A stretch of 29,689 nt of DNA, taken from the NCBI GenBank assembly GCA_934454435.1, contig CAKSGA010000014.1, positions 1 through 29,689 on the forward strand, written 5' to 3'. The translations under genes were made by a program, and so were the position numbers. The notes under the pieces were generated by a model that ran no database searches, was not told where the DNA came from, and saw only the letters and a program-made list of their open reading frames with translations. The stretch comes from an uncultured Oscillospiraceae bacterium. GTDB lineage: Bacteria; Bacillota; Clostridia; Oscillospirales; Ruminococcaceae. Shown here piece after piece: positions 21,982-29,420 of the stretch (position 1 is the stretch's first letter; every line of letters starts with the position of its first letter).

Positions 21982-23169
21982 ATGAAAAGAAAACTCACGC
22001 TTGCACTTGCAGTAATTATGGCTGCGGGCACGCTGACCGGCTGCAGCGGCTCCACACCGTCGGAGAACAGCACAAGCTCCGTGGCTGATGAATCCGCTCC
22101 TGCGGGAACTACTGCTCCTGTCGAGAGCCAAATTGAAAGCCAGACCGAGCCTGCAACAGACACCAGCGCAACTGAGCCTGCGCAGGAAACTGTTTCTGAG
22201 CCGGAAATACAGCCGCTCCCCGAGGAAATCGAGTTCGACGGTTTTGCCTATAAGACAGCAGGTTTCGATAATATCAATCCTGAGGCTCCGCTTGGTGAAA
22301 CGATTTGCACCGAAGAAGCCAAAGACCTGGTAATCCCCGAGTTCCCTTTCAAGGCTACACCCACCAATATCGAAACATGGGGCAAAACTGGAAAAGCGAT
22401 ATTTCTGCCGGAATCAGCATCTGACAACAACGACATGTGCCAGATCACAACTCTTACCATAAGACCTGATCACACAGCTGATTATTTTAACATTCCTTAC
22501 GCTTCATACAAAAATACTGATACCGGTTCGTATTACAATTCATGTATAGAATACAAAAGTATAACATCTGATGTGCGTGGAGTTTTCCGGGCAACTGGAA
22601 ATAATACTACTTCCGAGTATTCGCTTGTATCAGACAAATACGCCGCAAAAGGCATTAATGCACATGACGTGGCGATTAACGAACTGCCGTTAATTCTCTC
22701 ACACAATGTTGATACGAATTCAAATTTGTATGTAAATTTTAAGGATGGGTATTTTCACAGTCGTCATGGAAACAAAGCCATGAGATATAACATTTCTACT
22801 GAAGATCCCTCAATATCTAAAGCATATTTATATATCTGTGAAATAGATATAATGAAAGACGGTAACAGCGGTGATGATTACGTCTTGTATTCAATAGGTC
22901 ACGGAGATTATCAGTGTATGGCCGTATATTTATACGAAGACGGAACGCTGACCGTAACTCAGATTTTATCAGGCATGTCAGTTTACGATTCAGTATCATC
23001 CTGCTACGTGACCGTGCCCTCTGAGGAACTTGCCACCCTCGATGACCTGCGCAATTCCGACCCCGAATTCGACACCGCCTACACCGCATGGCTTGACGGC
23101 AAAATGCCTTTCATGATACCGCTCGATGAGTATCTTGAAAAGTACGCCGCTGATTCCGCCAACGGCTGA
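21982..23169 (+). CDS. Hypothetical lipoprotein, 395 aa
   Basis: A lipoprotein with the lipobox LTGC (Cys at 21), then a Ser/Thr/Glu/Pro linker (22-75) and a domain of about 320 residues of unknown fold. GGAAGG lies 8 nt before the ATG. The first and last parts are G/C-rich like the neighbours, while roughly 22,420-22,960 is visibly A/T-rich with different codon choice, which suggests a mosaic gene or an exchanged central segment. It ends in a strong terminator, so it is a single-gene unit. No homologue is recognised from sequence; extracellular attachment to the membrane is the only firm statement. Confidence 0.75.
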   Translation: MKRKLTLALAVIMAAGTLTGCSGSTPSENSTSSVADESAPAGTTAPVESQIESQTEPATDTSATEPAQETVSEPEIQPLPEEIEFDGFAYKTAGFDNINPEAPLGETICTEEAKDLVIPEFPFKATPTNIETWGKTGKAIFLPESASDNNDMCQITTLTIRPDHTADYFNIPYASYKNTDTGSYYNSCIEYKSITSDVRGVFRATGNNTTSEYSLVSDKYAAKGINAHDVAINELPLILSHNVDTNSNLYVNFKDGYFHSRHGNKAMRYNISTEDPSISKAYLYICEIDIMKDGNSGDDYVLYSIGHGDYQCMAVYLYEDGTLTVTQILSGMSVYDSVSSCYVTVPSEELATLDDLRNSDPEFDTAYTAWLDGKMPFMIPLDEYLEKYAADSANG

Positions 23170-23182
23170 TGATAAACAGCAT

Positions 23183-23214
23183 AAAATTGCGCCGAGCTCC
23201 GGCGCAATTTTTTT
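23183..23214 (+). terminator. Strong terminator after the 395-aa lipoprotein gene
   Basis: AAAATTGCGCCG (23183-23194) and CGGCGCAATTTT (23200-23211) form a perfect 12-bp stem with a 5-nt loop; the T run continues to 23214 (seven T in all). Confidence 0.9.
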
Positions 23215-23247
23215 ACCCCGAATTTTCAAAAAACTGTGAATTACCCC

Positions 23248-23275
23248 TTGATTTTTTCTGAAAAAGGTGTATAAT
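23248..23275 (+). promoter_or_regulatory. Promoter of htpG
   Basis: TTGATT (23248-23253) and TATAAT (23270-23275) with a 16-bp spacer. The predicted start lies at about 23282, inside the CIRCE operator. Confidence 0.75.
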
Positions 23276-23279
23276 AGAT

Positions 23280-23306
23280 TTAGCACTCAGAAGAAGAGAG
23301 TGCTAA
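23280..23306 (+). promoter_or_regulatory. CIRCE operator (HrcA binding site)
   Basis: TTAGCACTC, nine bases, then GAGTGCTAA: a perfect match to the CIRCE consensus. It begins five bases after the -10 box of htpG and covers the predicted start site, so HrcA binding would block transcription until heat shock. Confidence 0.95.
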
Positions 23307-23353
23307 AAACATAAAAAACGGCATACACCGATAAATATAAGGAGATGTTTGAA

Positions 23354-25246
23354 ATGTCAGAAACAAAAGAATTCAAGGCGGAATCCAAGCGCCTGCTGGA
23401 AATGATGATCAACTCCATCTACACCCACAAGGAGATATTCCTGCGTGAGCTTATATCCAACGCAAGCGACGCAATGGACAAGCTCTACTTCAAGTCCATG
23501 AGCGAGAACACCGGTATCACACGCTCAGATATGGCTATCAAGCTGGAGGTCAACAAGGACGACAGAAAGCTCATCATCACCGATAACGGTATCGGCATGA
23601 CCAAAGACGAGCTGGAGAACAACCTCGGTACCATCGCAAAGTCCGGCTCGCTGGCGTTCAAGAACGAGAACGAAAAGACTGACGATGTGAACATCATCGG
23701 TCAGTTCGGCGTGGGCTTCTATTCTGCATTCATGGTTGCAAAGAAGGTCACCGTTATCTCAAAGGCTTACGGCGCTGACACTGCTTACATGTGGGAGAGC
23801 GAGGGCGTGGACGGCTATACCATCTCCGAAGCCCAGAAGGACGACCACGGCACCCAGATAATCCTTGACATCAAGGACAACGCCGAGGAGGAGAACTATG
23901 ACGAGTTCCTGGCTCCCTACAAGATAAAGCAGCTTGTAAAGAAGTACAGCGACTATATCCGCTACCCCATCAAGATGGACGTTGAGCACGAAAAGCTCAA
24001 GGAGGGCAGCAAGGACGAGTACGAAAAGGAGATAGTCACCGAGACCCTCAACAGCATGACGCCTATCTGGAAGAAGTCCAAGAGCGAGCTTACCGACGAG
24101 GAATACGACCAGTTCTATAAGGATAAGTTCTTCGACTACGACAAGCCGCTGGCTCATATTCACACCCGCACCGAGGGCACTGCGACCTACACTTCCCTGC
24201 TGTATATCCCCGCAAAGGCTCCCTACGACTACTACTCCAAGAACTTTGAAAAGGGGCTCCAGCTGTACTCCAGCGGCGTCCTTATCATGGACAAGTGCGC
24301 TGACCTGCTGCCGGACTATTTCAGCTTTGTAAGAGGTCTGGTGGACAGCGAGGATCTGTCGCTGAACATCTCCCGTGAAATGCTCCAGCATGACCGTCAG
24401 CTCAAGCTCATCGCAAAGAGCCTTGAAAAGTCCATACGCAACGAGCTCAAGAAGATACTCAAGAACGAGCGTGAGAAGTACGAGAAGTTCTTTGACGCAT
24501 TCGGCACACAGCTTAAATACGGCATTTATGAGAGCTTCGGCGCAAACAAGGAGAACCTCCAGGATCTGCTGATGTTCAGGAGCAGCTCCGGCGGCTATGT
24601 CACCCTGGAAGAGTACGTTTCCAGAATGAAGGACGAGCAGAAGTACATCTACTTTGCAAGCGGCAGCAGCATCGCACGCATCGAGGCGCTCCCGCAGACC
24701 GAGATGGTCCGTGACAAGGGTTATGAGATACTGTACTTCACCGACCATGTTGACGAGTTCACCATGCAGATGATGCATGACTTCAACGGCAAGGAGTTCA
24801 AGTCAGTTTCCGCTGACGACCTCGGACTTGAGACCGAAGAGGAGAAGGAAGAGATAAAGAAAGCGGAAGAGGACAACAAGGGTCTGTTCGACCTCATGAC
24901 CGAGAAGCTCGGCGGAAAGGTCAAGGCAGTCAAGCTGTCCCAGCGCTTAAAGACCCACCCGGTATGCATCACCAGCGAGGGCATGCTCTCTGTCGAGATG
25001 GAGAAAGTCCTCTCCGCAATGCCGGATGAGCAGGCTCACAACGCAAAGGCAGAAAAGATACTGGAGATCAACGCCTCCCACCCCATCTTTGAGAAGCTGA
25101 AGAAGCTCTACGCCGAGGACAACAAGGATAAGGTCGGCGAATATGCTGATATACTGTATTCTCAGGCCCTGCTTATCGAGGGCATGCCGATAGAGGACCC
25201 GGTCGGATTCACAAACAAGCTCTGCGGGATCATGGCAGAGAATTGA
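23354..25246 (+). CDS. htpG: Molecular chaperone HtpG (Hsp90)
   Basis: Cytoplasmic ATP-dependent chaperone. From the ATG at 23354 it has 630 residues, the usual length. The N-terminal GHKL ATPase shows [19 protein letters not shown] and [11 protein letters not shown]; the middle domain has [13 protein letters not shown]; the C-terminal dimerisation domain follows. The open frame begins at 23345, but that ATG overlaps the AAGGAG ribosome site, which is correctly spaced for the ATG at 23354. Regulation is visible: promoter plus a perfect CIRCE operator. In Bacillus subtilis htpG is not HrcA-controlled, so this arrangement is a lineage difference. Identification is secure. Confidence 0.97.
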   Translation: MSETKEFKAESKRLLEMMINSIYTHKEIFLRELISNASDAMDKLYFKSMSENTGITRSDMAIKLEVNKDDRKLIITDNGIGMTKDELENNLGTIAKSGSLAFKNENEKTDDVNIIGQFGVGFYSAFMVAKKVTVISKAYGADTAYMWESEGVDGYTISEAQKDDHGTQIILDIKDNAEEENYDEFLAPYKIKQLVKKYSDYIRYPIKMDVEHEKLKEGSKDEYEKEIVTETLNSMTPIWKKSKSELTDEEYDQFYKDKFFDYDKPLAHIHTRTEGTATYTSLLYIPAKAPYDYYSKNFEKGLQLYSSGVLIMDKCADLLPDYFSFVRGLVDSEDLSLNISREMLQHDRQLKLIAKSLEKSIRNELKKILKNEREKYEKFFDAFGTQLKYGIYESFGANKENLQDLLMFRSSSGGYVTLEEYVSRMKDEQKYIYFASGSSIARIEALPQTEMVRDKGYEILYFTDHVDEFTMQMMHDFNGKEFKSVSADDLGLETEEEKEEIKKAEEDNKGLFDLMTEKLGGKVKAVKLSQRLKTHPVCITSEGMLSVEMEKVLSAMPDEQAHNAKAEKILEINASHPIFEKLKKLYAEDNKDKVGEYADILYSQALLIEGMPIEDPVGFTNKLCGIMAEN

Positions 25247-25288
25247 TTCGGCGTATATATCCGGCTTTTATGGACGGATCATAACAGA

Positions 25289-25311
25289 AGGGCTGCGAAA
25301 TTCTCGCAGCC
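25289..25311 (+). terminator. htpG terminator
   Basis: GGGCTGCGA (25289-25297) pairs perfectly with TCGCAGCCC (25303-25311) around AATTC, followed by ATATTTGTTTT. It lies 42 bp after the htpG stop. It is almost identical, in inverted orientation, to the hairpin at 25449-25475. Confidence 0.75.
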
Positions 25312-25353
25312 CATATTTGTTTTGGCAATATTACTCGGACGCCTGATATGAAC

Positions 25354-25441
25354 GTAGGGGCGGATCCTGTATCCGCCCGGCTCATAGCGGGCAGGTCCGT
25401 GTTCCGATATGTGACCGGGCGGAAACGGGTTCCGCCCCTAC
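25354..25441. mobile_element. MITE/REP-like nested inverted-repeat element
   Basis: An 88-bp element bounded by GTAGGGGCGG (25354-25363) and CCGCCCCTAC (25432-25441). The terminal inverted repeats extend over 27 bp with three differences. Each arm is itself a hairpin (GGGCGGAT...ATCCGCCC on the left, GGGCGGAA...TTCCGCCC on the right), and two of the differences are compensatory. There is no coding potential and no clear target duplication. Sequences of this GTAGGGGCGG type are common intergenic repeats in gut Clostridia, from general memory. Confidence 0.65.
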
Positions 25442-25448
25442 AAAATAA

Positions 25449-25475
25449 ATGGGCTGCGAGAATTTCACAGCCCAT
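25449..25475 (-). terminator. Terminator of the BaiN-type gene
   Basis: ATGGGCTG (25449-25456) pairs with CAGCCCAT (25468-25475); on the minus strand it is followed by TTATTTTG. It lies 34 bp past the stop of the minus-strand flavoprotein gene and mirrors the htpG terminator. Confidence 0.7.
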
Positions 25476-25509
25476 TATCTATATTGACAATAAATCCGCA
25501 TTAAGAATT

Positions 25510-26736
25510 TCAGTTTGATATCAGGCTTTCCGCCGCCGTGAACGCAGTGGAGAACGCTATCTGTAAATTGAACCCTCCCGTGTAGCCGTCCACGTCTATT
25601 ATCTCCCCGGCGAAGTAAAGTCCGGGACACAGGCGGCTTTCCATGGTGTTCGGGCGTATCTCGGAAACCTTCACGCCGCCACGGGTGATGATGGCTTCCT
25701 CTATCGGGCGGAAGCGCTTTATGTGGAGCGTCAGGTGCTTTAACAGCGTGCCGAGCTGACGGCGCTGCTCCCTGGTTATCTCGTCAACATGGAGGTCTGC
25801 GGGAATGCCCGAAAGCTCCGCTATGACGGGTGCGAGCTGAGCCGGGAGAAGCCCCCGCAGGCTGTCCGCAAAACGCATTCCCCGGCGCTCTGAGAAGTCC
25901 CGGAGTATACGCTCGTCCAGCTTTTTTTCAGTGAGTGCAGGCTTCAGGTCTATTTCGATGGAGAATTCCCCGGACTTCATCTGCGGAATGTGCGCCGAAG
26001 CGCTCAGCACCGTGGGACCTCCCACGCCGTATGCCGTGAACAGCAGCTCGCCGAAGTCCTCGTATATGGCCTTTCCGCCCTGCATGAGCTTCATGGAGAT
26101 GTTCCGCAGGTCCAGCCCCGCCGCCTGAGCCACCCAGCGTTCCTCTGTTTCCATCGGTATCAGCGAGGGCTCCGGGGGAATTATCGTGTGCCCTGCCTGG
26201 CGTGCAAGCCCGTAGCCCGAGCCGTCAGAACCGGTCGCCGGGTAGGAAGCGCCGCCGGTGGCAAGCACCACAGCCCGTGCCCGTACCTCTTTCCCGGAGA
26301 TAACAGCGCCAACACAGCAGCCGTCCTCAATGAGCAGCTTGGTGCAGTTCCCGTGAATGAGCTCTGCGCCGTGTTTTTTCATCTGCCGCTCAAGGGCTGA
26401 AACGATGTCGGCGGCACGGTCGGACACAGGGAACACCCTGTGCCCACGCTCTGTTTTCAGCGGGACCCCCGCCTGCTCGAAAAAGTCCTTTACGTCCTGC
26501 GGCGAGCACTTTGACAGGGCACTGTACATGAACCTCGGGTTGCGGGGTATGTTCTTCATGATCTCTTCCGGGGTGGAGTCGCTGGTGACGTTACAGCGGC
26601 CCTTTCCGGTTATGCCGAGCTTCCTGCCCGGGCGCTTCTCATGCTCCGCAGCGGCGGTGCTGAGCCCGGCAGCGGCGGTCTGCACGGCGCAGAACATTCC
26701 CGCCGCCCCGGCGCCGATTATCAGAACATCATACAT
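25510..26736 (-). CDS. NAD(P)/FAD-dependent oxidoreductase, BaiN/HI0933 family
   Basis: A flavoprotein of 408 residues. The N-terminus has the FAD-binding Rossmann motif GAGAAG (about 8-13 from the ATG at 26736); GRKLGITGKGRCNVT is diagnostic of the HI0933/YhiN family; ATGGASYPATGSDGSGY and a C-terminal GLYFAGEIIDVDGYTGGFNLQ complete the FAD site. Members include BaiN, reported in bile acid 7-dehydroxylation, but the family is widespread and most members are uncharacterised, so a bile acid role should not be assumed. The frame continues upstream to 26799 but that part lies inside the RpiR gene. The start overlaps the RpiR gene end by eight bases; there is no strong Shine-Dalgarno, consistent with coupled translation. 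Confidence 0.88.
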   Translation of the reverse strand: MYDVLIIGAGAAGMFCAVQTAAAGLSTAAAEHEKRPGRKLGITGKGRCNVTSDSTPEEIMKNIPRNPRFMYSALSKCSPQDVKDFFEQAGVPLKTERGHRVFPVSDRAADIVSALERQMKKHGAELIHGNCTKLLIEDGCCVGAVISGKEVRARAVVLATGGASYPATGSDGSGYGLARQAGHTIIPPEPSLIPMETEERWVAQAAGLDLRNISMKLMQGGKAIYEDFGELLFTAYGVGGPTVLSASAHIPQMKSGEFSIEIDLKPALTEKKLDERILRDFSERRGMRFADSLRGLLPAQLAPVIAELSGIPADLHVDEITREQRRQLGTLLKHLTLHIKRFRPIEEAIITRGGVKVSEIRPNTMESRLCPGLYFAGEIIDVDGYTGGFNLQIAFSTAFTAAESLISN

Positions 26737-27589
26737 CTTTCTTATAAACGTCGTTGGTGTCCCAGAGGGTCTCCAGCTTGCGGAACGTCTGCTCGACACG
26801 GCAGCGGTTGCGGCTCGACACGGCGACTATCAGCGCATTCAGCAGGCTCATGGGTGCAACAAGGCTGTCTACGAAGCTCACCATATCAGAGGTGGCGCAC
26901 AGTGTTGTGTGTGCGTACTGTGCCAGGGGCGAGTTCTCGCTGTCGGTGATGGCGATTATCTGGGAGCCGCAGTCGTGGGCGAACTTGCAGGCATTGATGG
27001 TGCTCTTGGCGTATCTCGGGAAAGAGAGCCCGATAAAGACGTCCCCCTCGCCGATGTGTATCATCTGCTGATAAATTTCGCTCGTTGCGACCGAGCCGAT
27101 AAGCGTCACCTTGTCGAATATCAGGCGGAGATAATAGTGCATGAAGCTCGCAAGAATGCCGCTGGACATAGCGCCCTGAATATATATCCGGCGTGCGTCC
27201 ACGATGGTGTTGACGGCGTTGTCAAAGGCCTCACGGTCCACCTGTTCAAGAGTACGGCGTATCTTGTCCATATCCTGGGAGAGAACACCCTCGATGGGAT
27301 CAAGGTCGCCTATGCGGCTGCGGGTGACGTCCATACGCTGGATAGTTGTAAGGCGGTTCTTTATGTGGCTCTGGAGGGAGCGCTGGAGCTGAGGGTAGCC
27401 TTCAAACCCGAGCTCTATGGCAAAGCGGACTACCGTGGACTCACTGACGTTTACGGCATTGCCGAGTTTCAGGGCGGTCATATAGGCAGCCTTTTCATAG
27501 TGGTTGAGAATATAGTTCGCAATGAGCTTCTGGCTCTTTGAGAACGTAGGCATGAGCTCCTCTATCTTCTGGAGCAGATCATCTTTCAT
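26729..27589 (-). CDS. MurR/RpiR family transcriptional regulator
   Basis: A 286-residue regulator with an N-terminal RpiR helix-turn-helix (1-78; FSKSQKLIANYIL, then LGNAVNVSESTVVRFAIELGFEGYPQLQ) and a C-terminal SIS sugar-phosphate-binding domain (about 125-255; RRIYIQGAMSSGILA, then GDVFIGLSFPRYAKSTI and IIAITDSENSPLA). Effectors of this family are usually phosphosugars. The ATG at 27589 has GAGGTG six bases upstream; the frame runs on to 27790 but that stretch covers the promoter and a terminator, so it is not coding. Three phased TTTGCAA boxes overlap its promoter, suggesting autoregulation. Partner gene: the flavoprotein just downstream. Confidence 0.9.
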   Translation of the reverse strand: MKDDLLQKIEELMPTFSKSQKLIANYILNHYEKAAYMTALKLGNAVNVSESTVVRFAIELGFEGYPQLQRSLQSHIKNRLTTIQRMDVTRSRIGDLDPIEGVLSQDMDKIRRTLEQVDREAFDNAVNTIVDARRIYIQGAMSSGILASFMHYYLRLIFDKVTLIGSVATSEIYQQMIHIGEGDVFIGLSFPRYAKSTINACKFAHDCGSQIIAITDSENSPLAQYAHTTLCATSDMVSFVDSLVAPMSLLNALIVAVSSRNRCRVEQTFRKLETLWDTNDVYKKDV

Positions 27590-27643
27590 CTGAACACCTC
27601 GTTTCAAAACATCAGAGCAGTCCTCAGAAACTGCCCTGTAAAT

Positions 27644-27672
27644 ACTATACACCATTTGCAATATTTTTGCAA
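27644..27672 (-). promoter_or_regulatory. Promoter of the RpiR-type gene
   Basis: On the minus strand TTGCAA (plus 27667-27672) and TATAGT (plus 27644-27649), 17 bp apart. Predicted start near 27637, giving a leader of about 48 nt. Confidence 0.75.
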
Positions 27673-27686
27673 GTGGTTTTGCAAAA
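27655..27686. promoter_or_regulatory. Three phased TTTGCAA boxes, possible operator
   Basis: TTTGCAA occurs at 27655-27661, within 27664-27672 and within 27677-27686. The TGC cores are 11 and 12 bp apart, about one helical turn. The boxes cover the spacer, the -35 and the upstream region of the RpiR promoter. TTGCAA is itself a palindrome. Confidence 0.45.
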
Positions 27687-27725
27687 TCTTTTATAAAAAC
27701 TCTCGGAACAGCTCGTAATATCCAT

Positions 27726-27764
27726 AAAAAGCCACAGGAACGGCACGAAAGCGCACCGTTCCTG
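27726..27764 (-). terminator. Terminator of the vWA lipoprotein gene
   Basis: CAGGAACGG (27735-27743) and CCGTTCCTG (27756-27764) form a perfect 9-bp stem; on the minus strand it is followed by TGGCTTTTT. It lies 28 bp past the stop codon. Confidence 0.8.
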
Positions 27765-27791
27765 AAAGGGAATATATCCATTAACTGCAAA

Positions 27792-29420
27792 TCAGCCGAG
27801 GTATTCGTTACAGATACGCACCATCATGTCGTTGAGCTTCTCAACGGTGTAGCTGCCGATGGTGGGCTGGGTGTGACCGAAGCCGATACCGCTGTCGTCC
27901 GTGAGGAACGCATAGGTGCCGCCGGTCATGAACGCAAGGTTCCGCAGCAGGAACTCACAGGACTTGTCAACGCCGCTGGCTGCGACCGGGACTATGCGGA
28001 TACCCATTCCCGCCGCCTTTTCGGTGAGGGACAGCACCTGGCTCACTATCTGGGCGTCCTCATGGGGAGGGGCGTCCAGAACCAGGAACATCACCTTGAC
28101 GGAGTCCTCGTCCCAGTCGTGGGAGTTCACAGCGCTGTCAAGAGCCGTGTGGACCGCCTCTGGAGTGTCACCGCCGCCATCTGAGTACTGCTCTGCTATC
28201 GCCCCCACCGCAAGGGAGAGGTCATCGGTGAACGGGAATTCCCGCACTACGTACTCATCGCCCTCGTCACGGTAGAAATTCACGCTGATGCGCACCGGAA
28301 TATTGCCGTTGTCATTGCGCACCCGGGTCACGACGTCCTCGAGCTCTTTCTTGAGATACTCGAGCTCATCGCCCATGGAACCGGTGGTGTCGCACATTAT
28401 CATAAGGTCAAGGGACTTTGCGGCGGGCTTCACGGTGCCGTCCAGCGTGAATGAAAGCTCAGTGTCCCCGGAAATTATCTCGCTGAACCTCTGGGTGGTA
28501 TCTCCGGCGGCGACGGTGAATTCAGTGGGACCGTTCACGAGCTCCCGCTCCGAATAGAACAGGAACGCCTCGCCCCTGTTGTTGGTCACGGCGGAGTACC
28601 CCGGCTTTGCGGTGGAGATCTTCGCTCCGCTCACTGGTGCGCCGTCGCTGTCCGTCAGGGTGACTTTCACACGCAGGTCATTGTGCGTGTTCCAGTGATC
28701 CCGGAACGAGTTCCAGGCGTCATTGTAATAGTAGTAATCATCGTACTGACCGCCCTGCTGTTCCGGCTCCCGGTCGAAAAGGGACTTCCAGAAATCCCAG
28801 TTGTCGTTGTCGTTCCACTCGCCGCCGGTCAGCAGCCCCGCTTCGGGCTGGATATCCCACCCGGGGACAGGTTCGATGGGCTCTATCGGGTCTATGGGAT
28901 CGATGTAACCGTAGTCAGATATTGCGCCTGCGCTGACCGCAGACATTTCGCCGTCAAGTCCCACTACATCTTCTGCGCATTCTGCGTCATCGAAAGTGAT
29001 GTCATCGGAAGTCCTGCCGGTGCCGCCGATGTCCCTGCCCGTGTACGCCGTGGTGGCGGCGGGTCTGGTTTCGTCTTTGGGGTCGGGCTTCGTGGCGGGT
29101 TTTGTGGCGGGTTTTGTGGTGGAGGCTCCGGAAGTCCCTGTAGTAGAAGCAGGTGCGGTGGTTTCCGCCGGGCTGGCGGGCGCTGTTGACTCCGTGGGCG
29201 TGGTGGCTTCTGTAGGTCCGGCGGTAGAAGTCCCTGCGGAGGGTGTGGTCACGGCGGGTTCTTCCGAGCTTCCGGCGCTGGTCGTATCGTTATCGGGGGA
29301 GGCTGCCGTGGAGGGGTCGGCGGAGGTCACGGGGTCGGTAACTGTCTGGCTCCCCGTCTGCGGGGAACACCCGGTGAGCATTCCCGCCGCTATCAGTGCT
29401 ATGAGAATTCGTTTCTTCAT
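27792..29420 (-). CDS. Lipoprotein with von Willebrand factor A domain
   Basis: A 542-residue surface lipoprotein. Lipobox LTGC with Cys at 18; a long Thr/Ser/Pro/Ala linker (20-125, with KPATKPATKP); an acidic low-complexity region with DPIDPIEPIEP (170-185); an Asp/Tyr/Trp-rich stretch (200-245); an Ig-like segment (about 250-325, VKVTLTDSDGAPVSGAKIS); and a vWA domain (about 336-540). The MIDAS metal site is intact: D344, T346 and S348 in DTTGSM, a Thr in GGGDTPEA, and an Asp in LVLDAPPHED. vWA lipoproteins usually bind other surface proteins in a metal-dependent way. The start ATG overlaps the upstream MATE stop (ATGA) and has no clear Shine-Dalgarno. The ligand is unknown. Confidence 0.88.
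   Translation of the reverse strand: MKKRILIALIAAGMLTGCSPQTGSQTVTDPVTSADPSTAASPDNDTTSAGSSEEPAVTTPSAGTSTAGPTEATTPTESTAPASPAETTAPASTTGTSGASTTKPATKPATKPDPKDETRPAATTAYTGRDIGGTGRTSDDITFDDAECAEDVVGLDGEMSAVSAGAISDYGYIDPIDPIEPIEPVPGWDIQPEAGLLTGGEWNDNDNWDFWKSLFDREPEQQGGQYDDYYYYNDAWNSFRDHWNTHNDLRVKVTLTDSDGAPVSGAKISTAKPGYSAVTNNRGEAFLFYSERELVNGPTEFTVAAGDTTQRFSEIISGDTELSFTLDGTVKPAAKSLDLMIMCDTTGSMGDELEYLKKELEDVVTRVRNDNGNIPVRISVNFYRDEGDEYVVREFPFTDDLSLAVGAIAEQYSDGGGDTPEAVHTALDSAVNSHDWDEDSVKVMFLVLDAPPHEDAQIVSQVLSLTEKAAGMGIRIVPVAASGVDKSCEFLLRNLAFMTGGTYAFLTDDSGIGFGHTQPTIGSYTVEKLNDMMVRICNEYLG

Noticed and set aside
23759..24778. Minus-strand frame of 339 codons opposite htpG
   Set aside because: Shadow of htpG; no start signal and no family features.
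26357..27541. Plus-strand frame of 394 codons opposite the flavoprotein and RpiR genes
   Set aside because: Antisense to two genes with recognisable domains; no domain or start signal of its own.
27590..27790. 67-codon N-terminal extension of the RpiR regulator
   Set aside because: The stretch contains the promoter, the TTTGCAA boxes and part of a terminator; the ATG at 27589 has a proper GAGGTG site and matches the family N-terminus.
29038..29180. Low-complexity tandem-like repeats in the lipoprotein linker
   Set aside because: These are Thr/Pro/Lys codon runs of a normal disordered linker; no CRISPR-like or regular tandem repeat structure.
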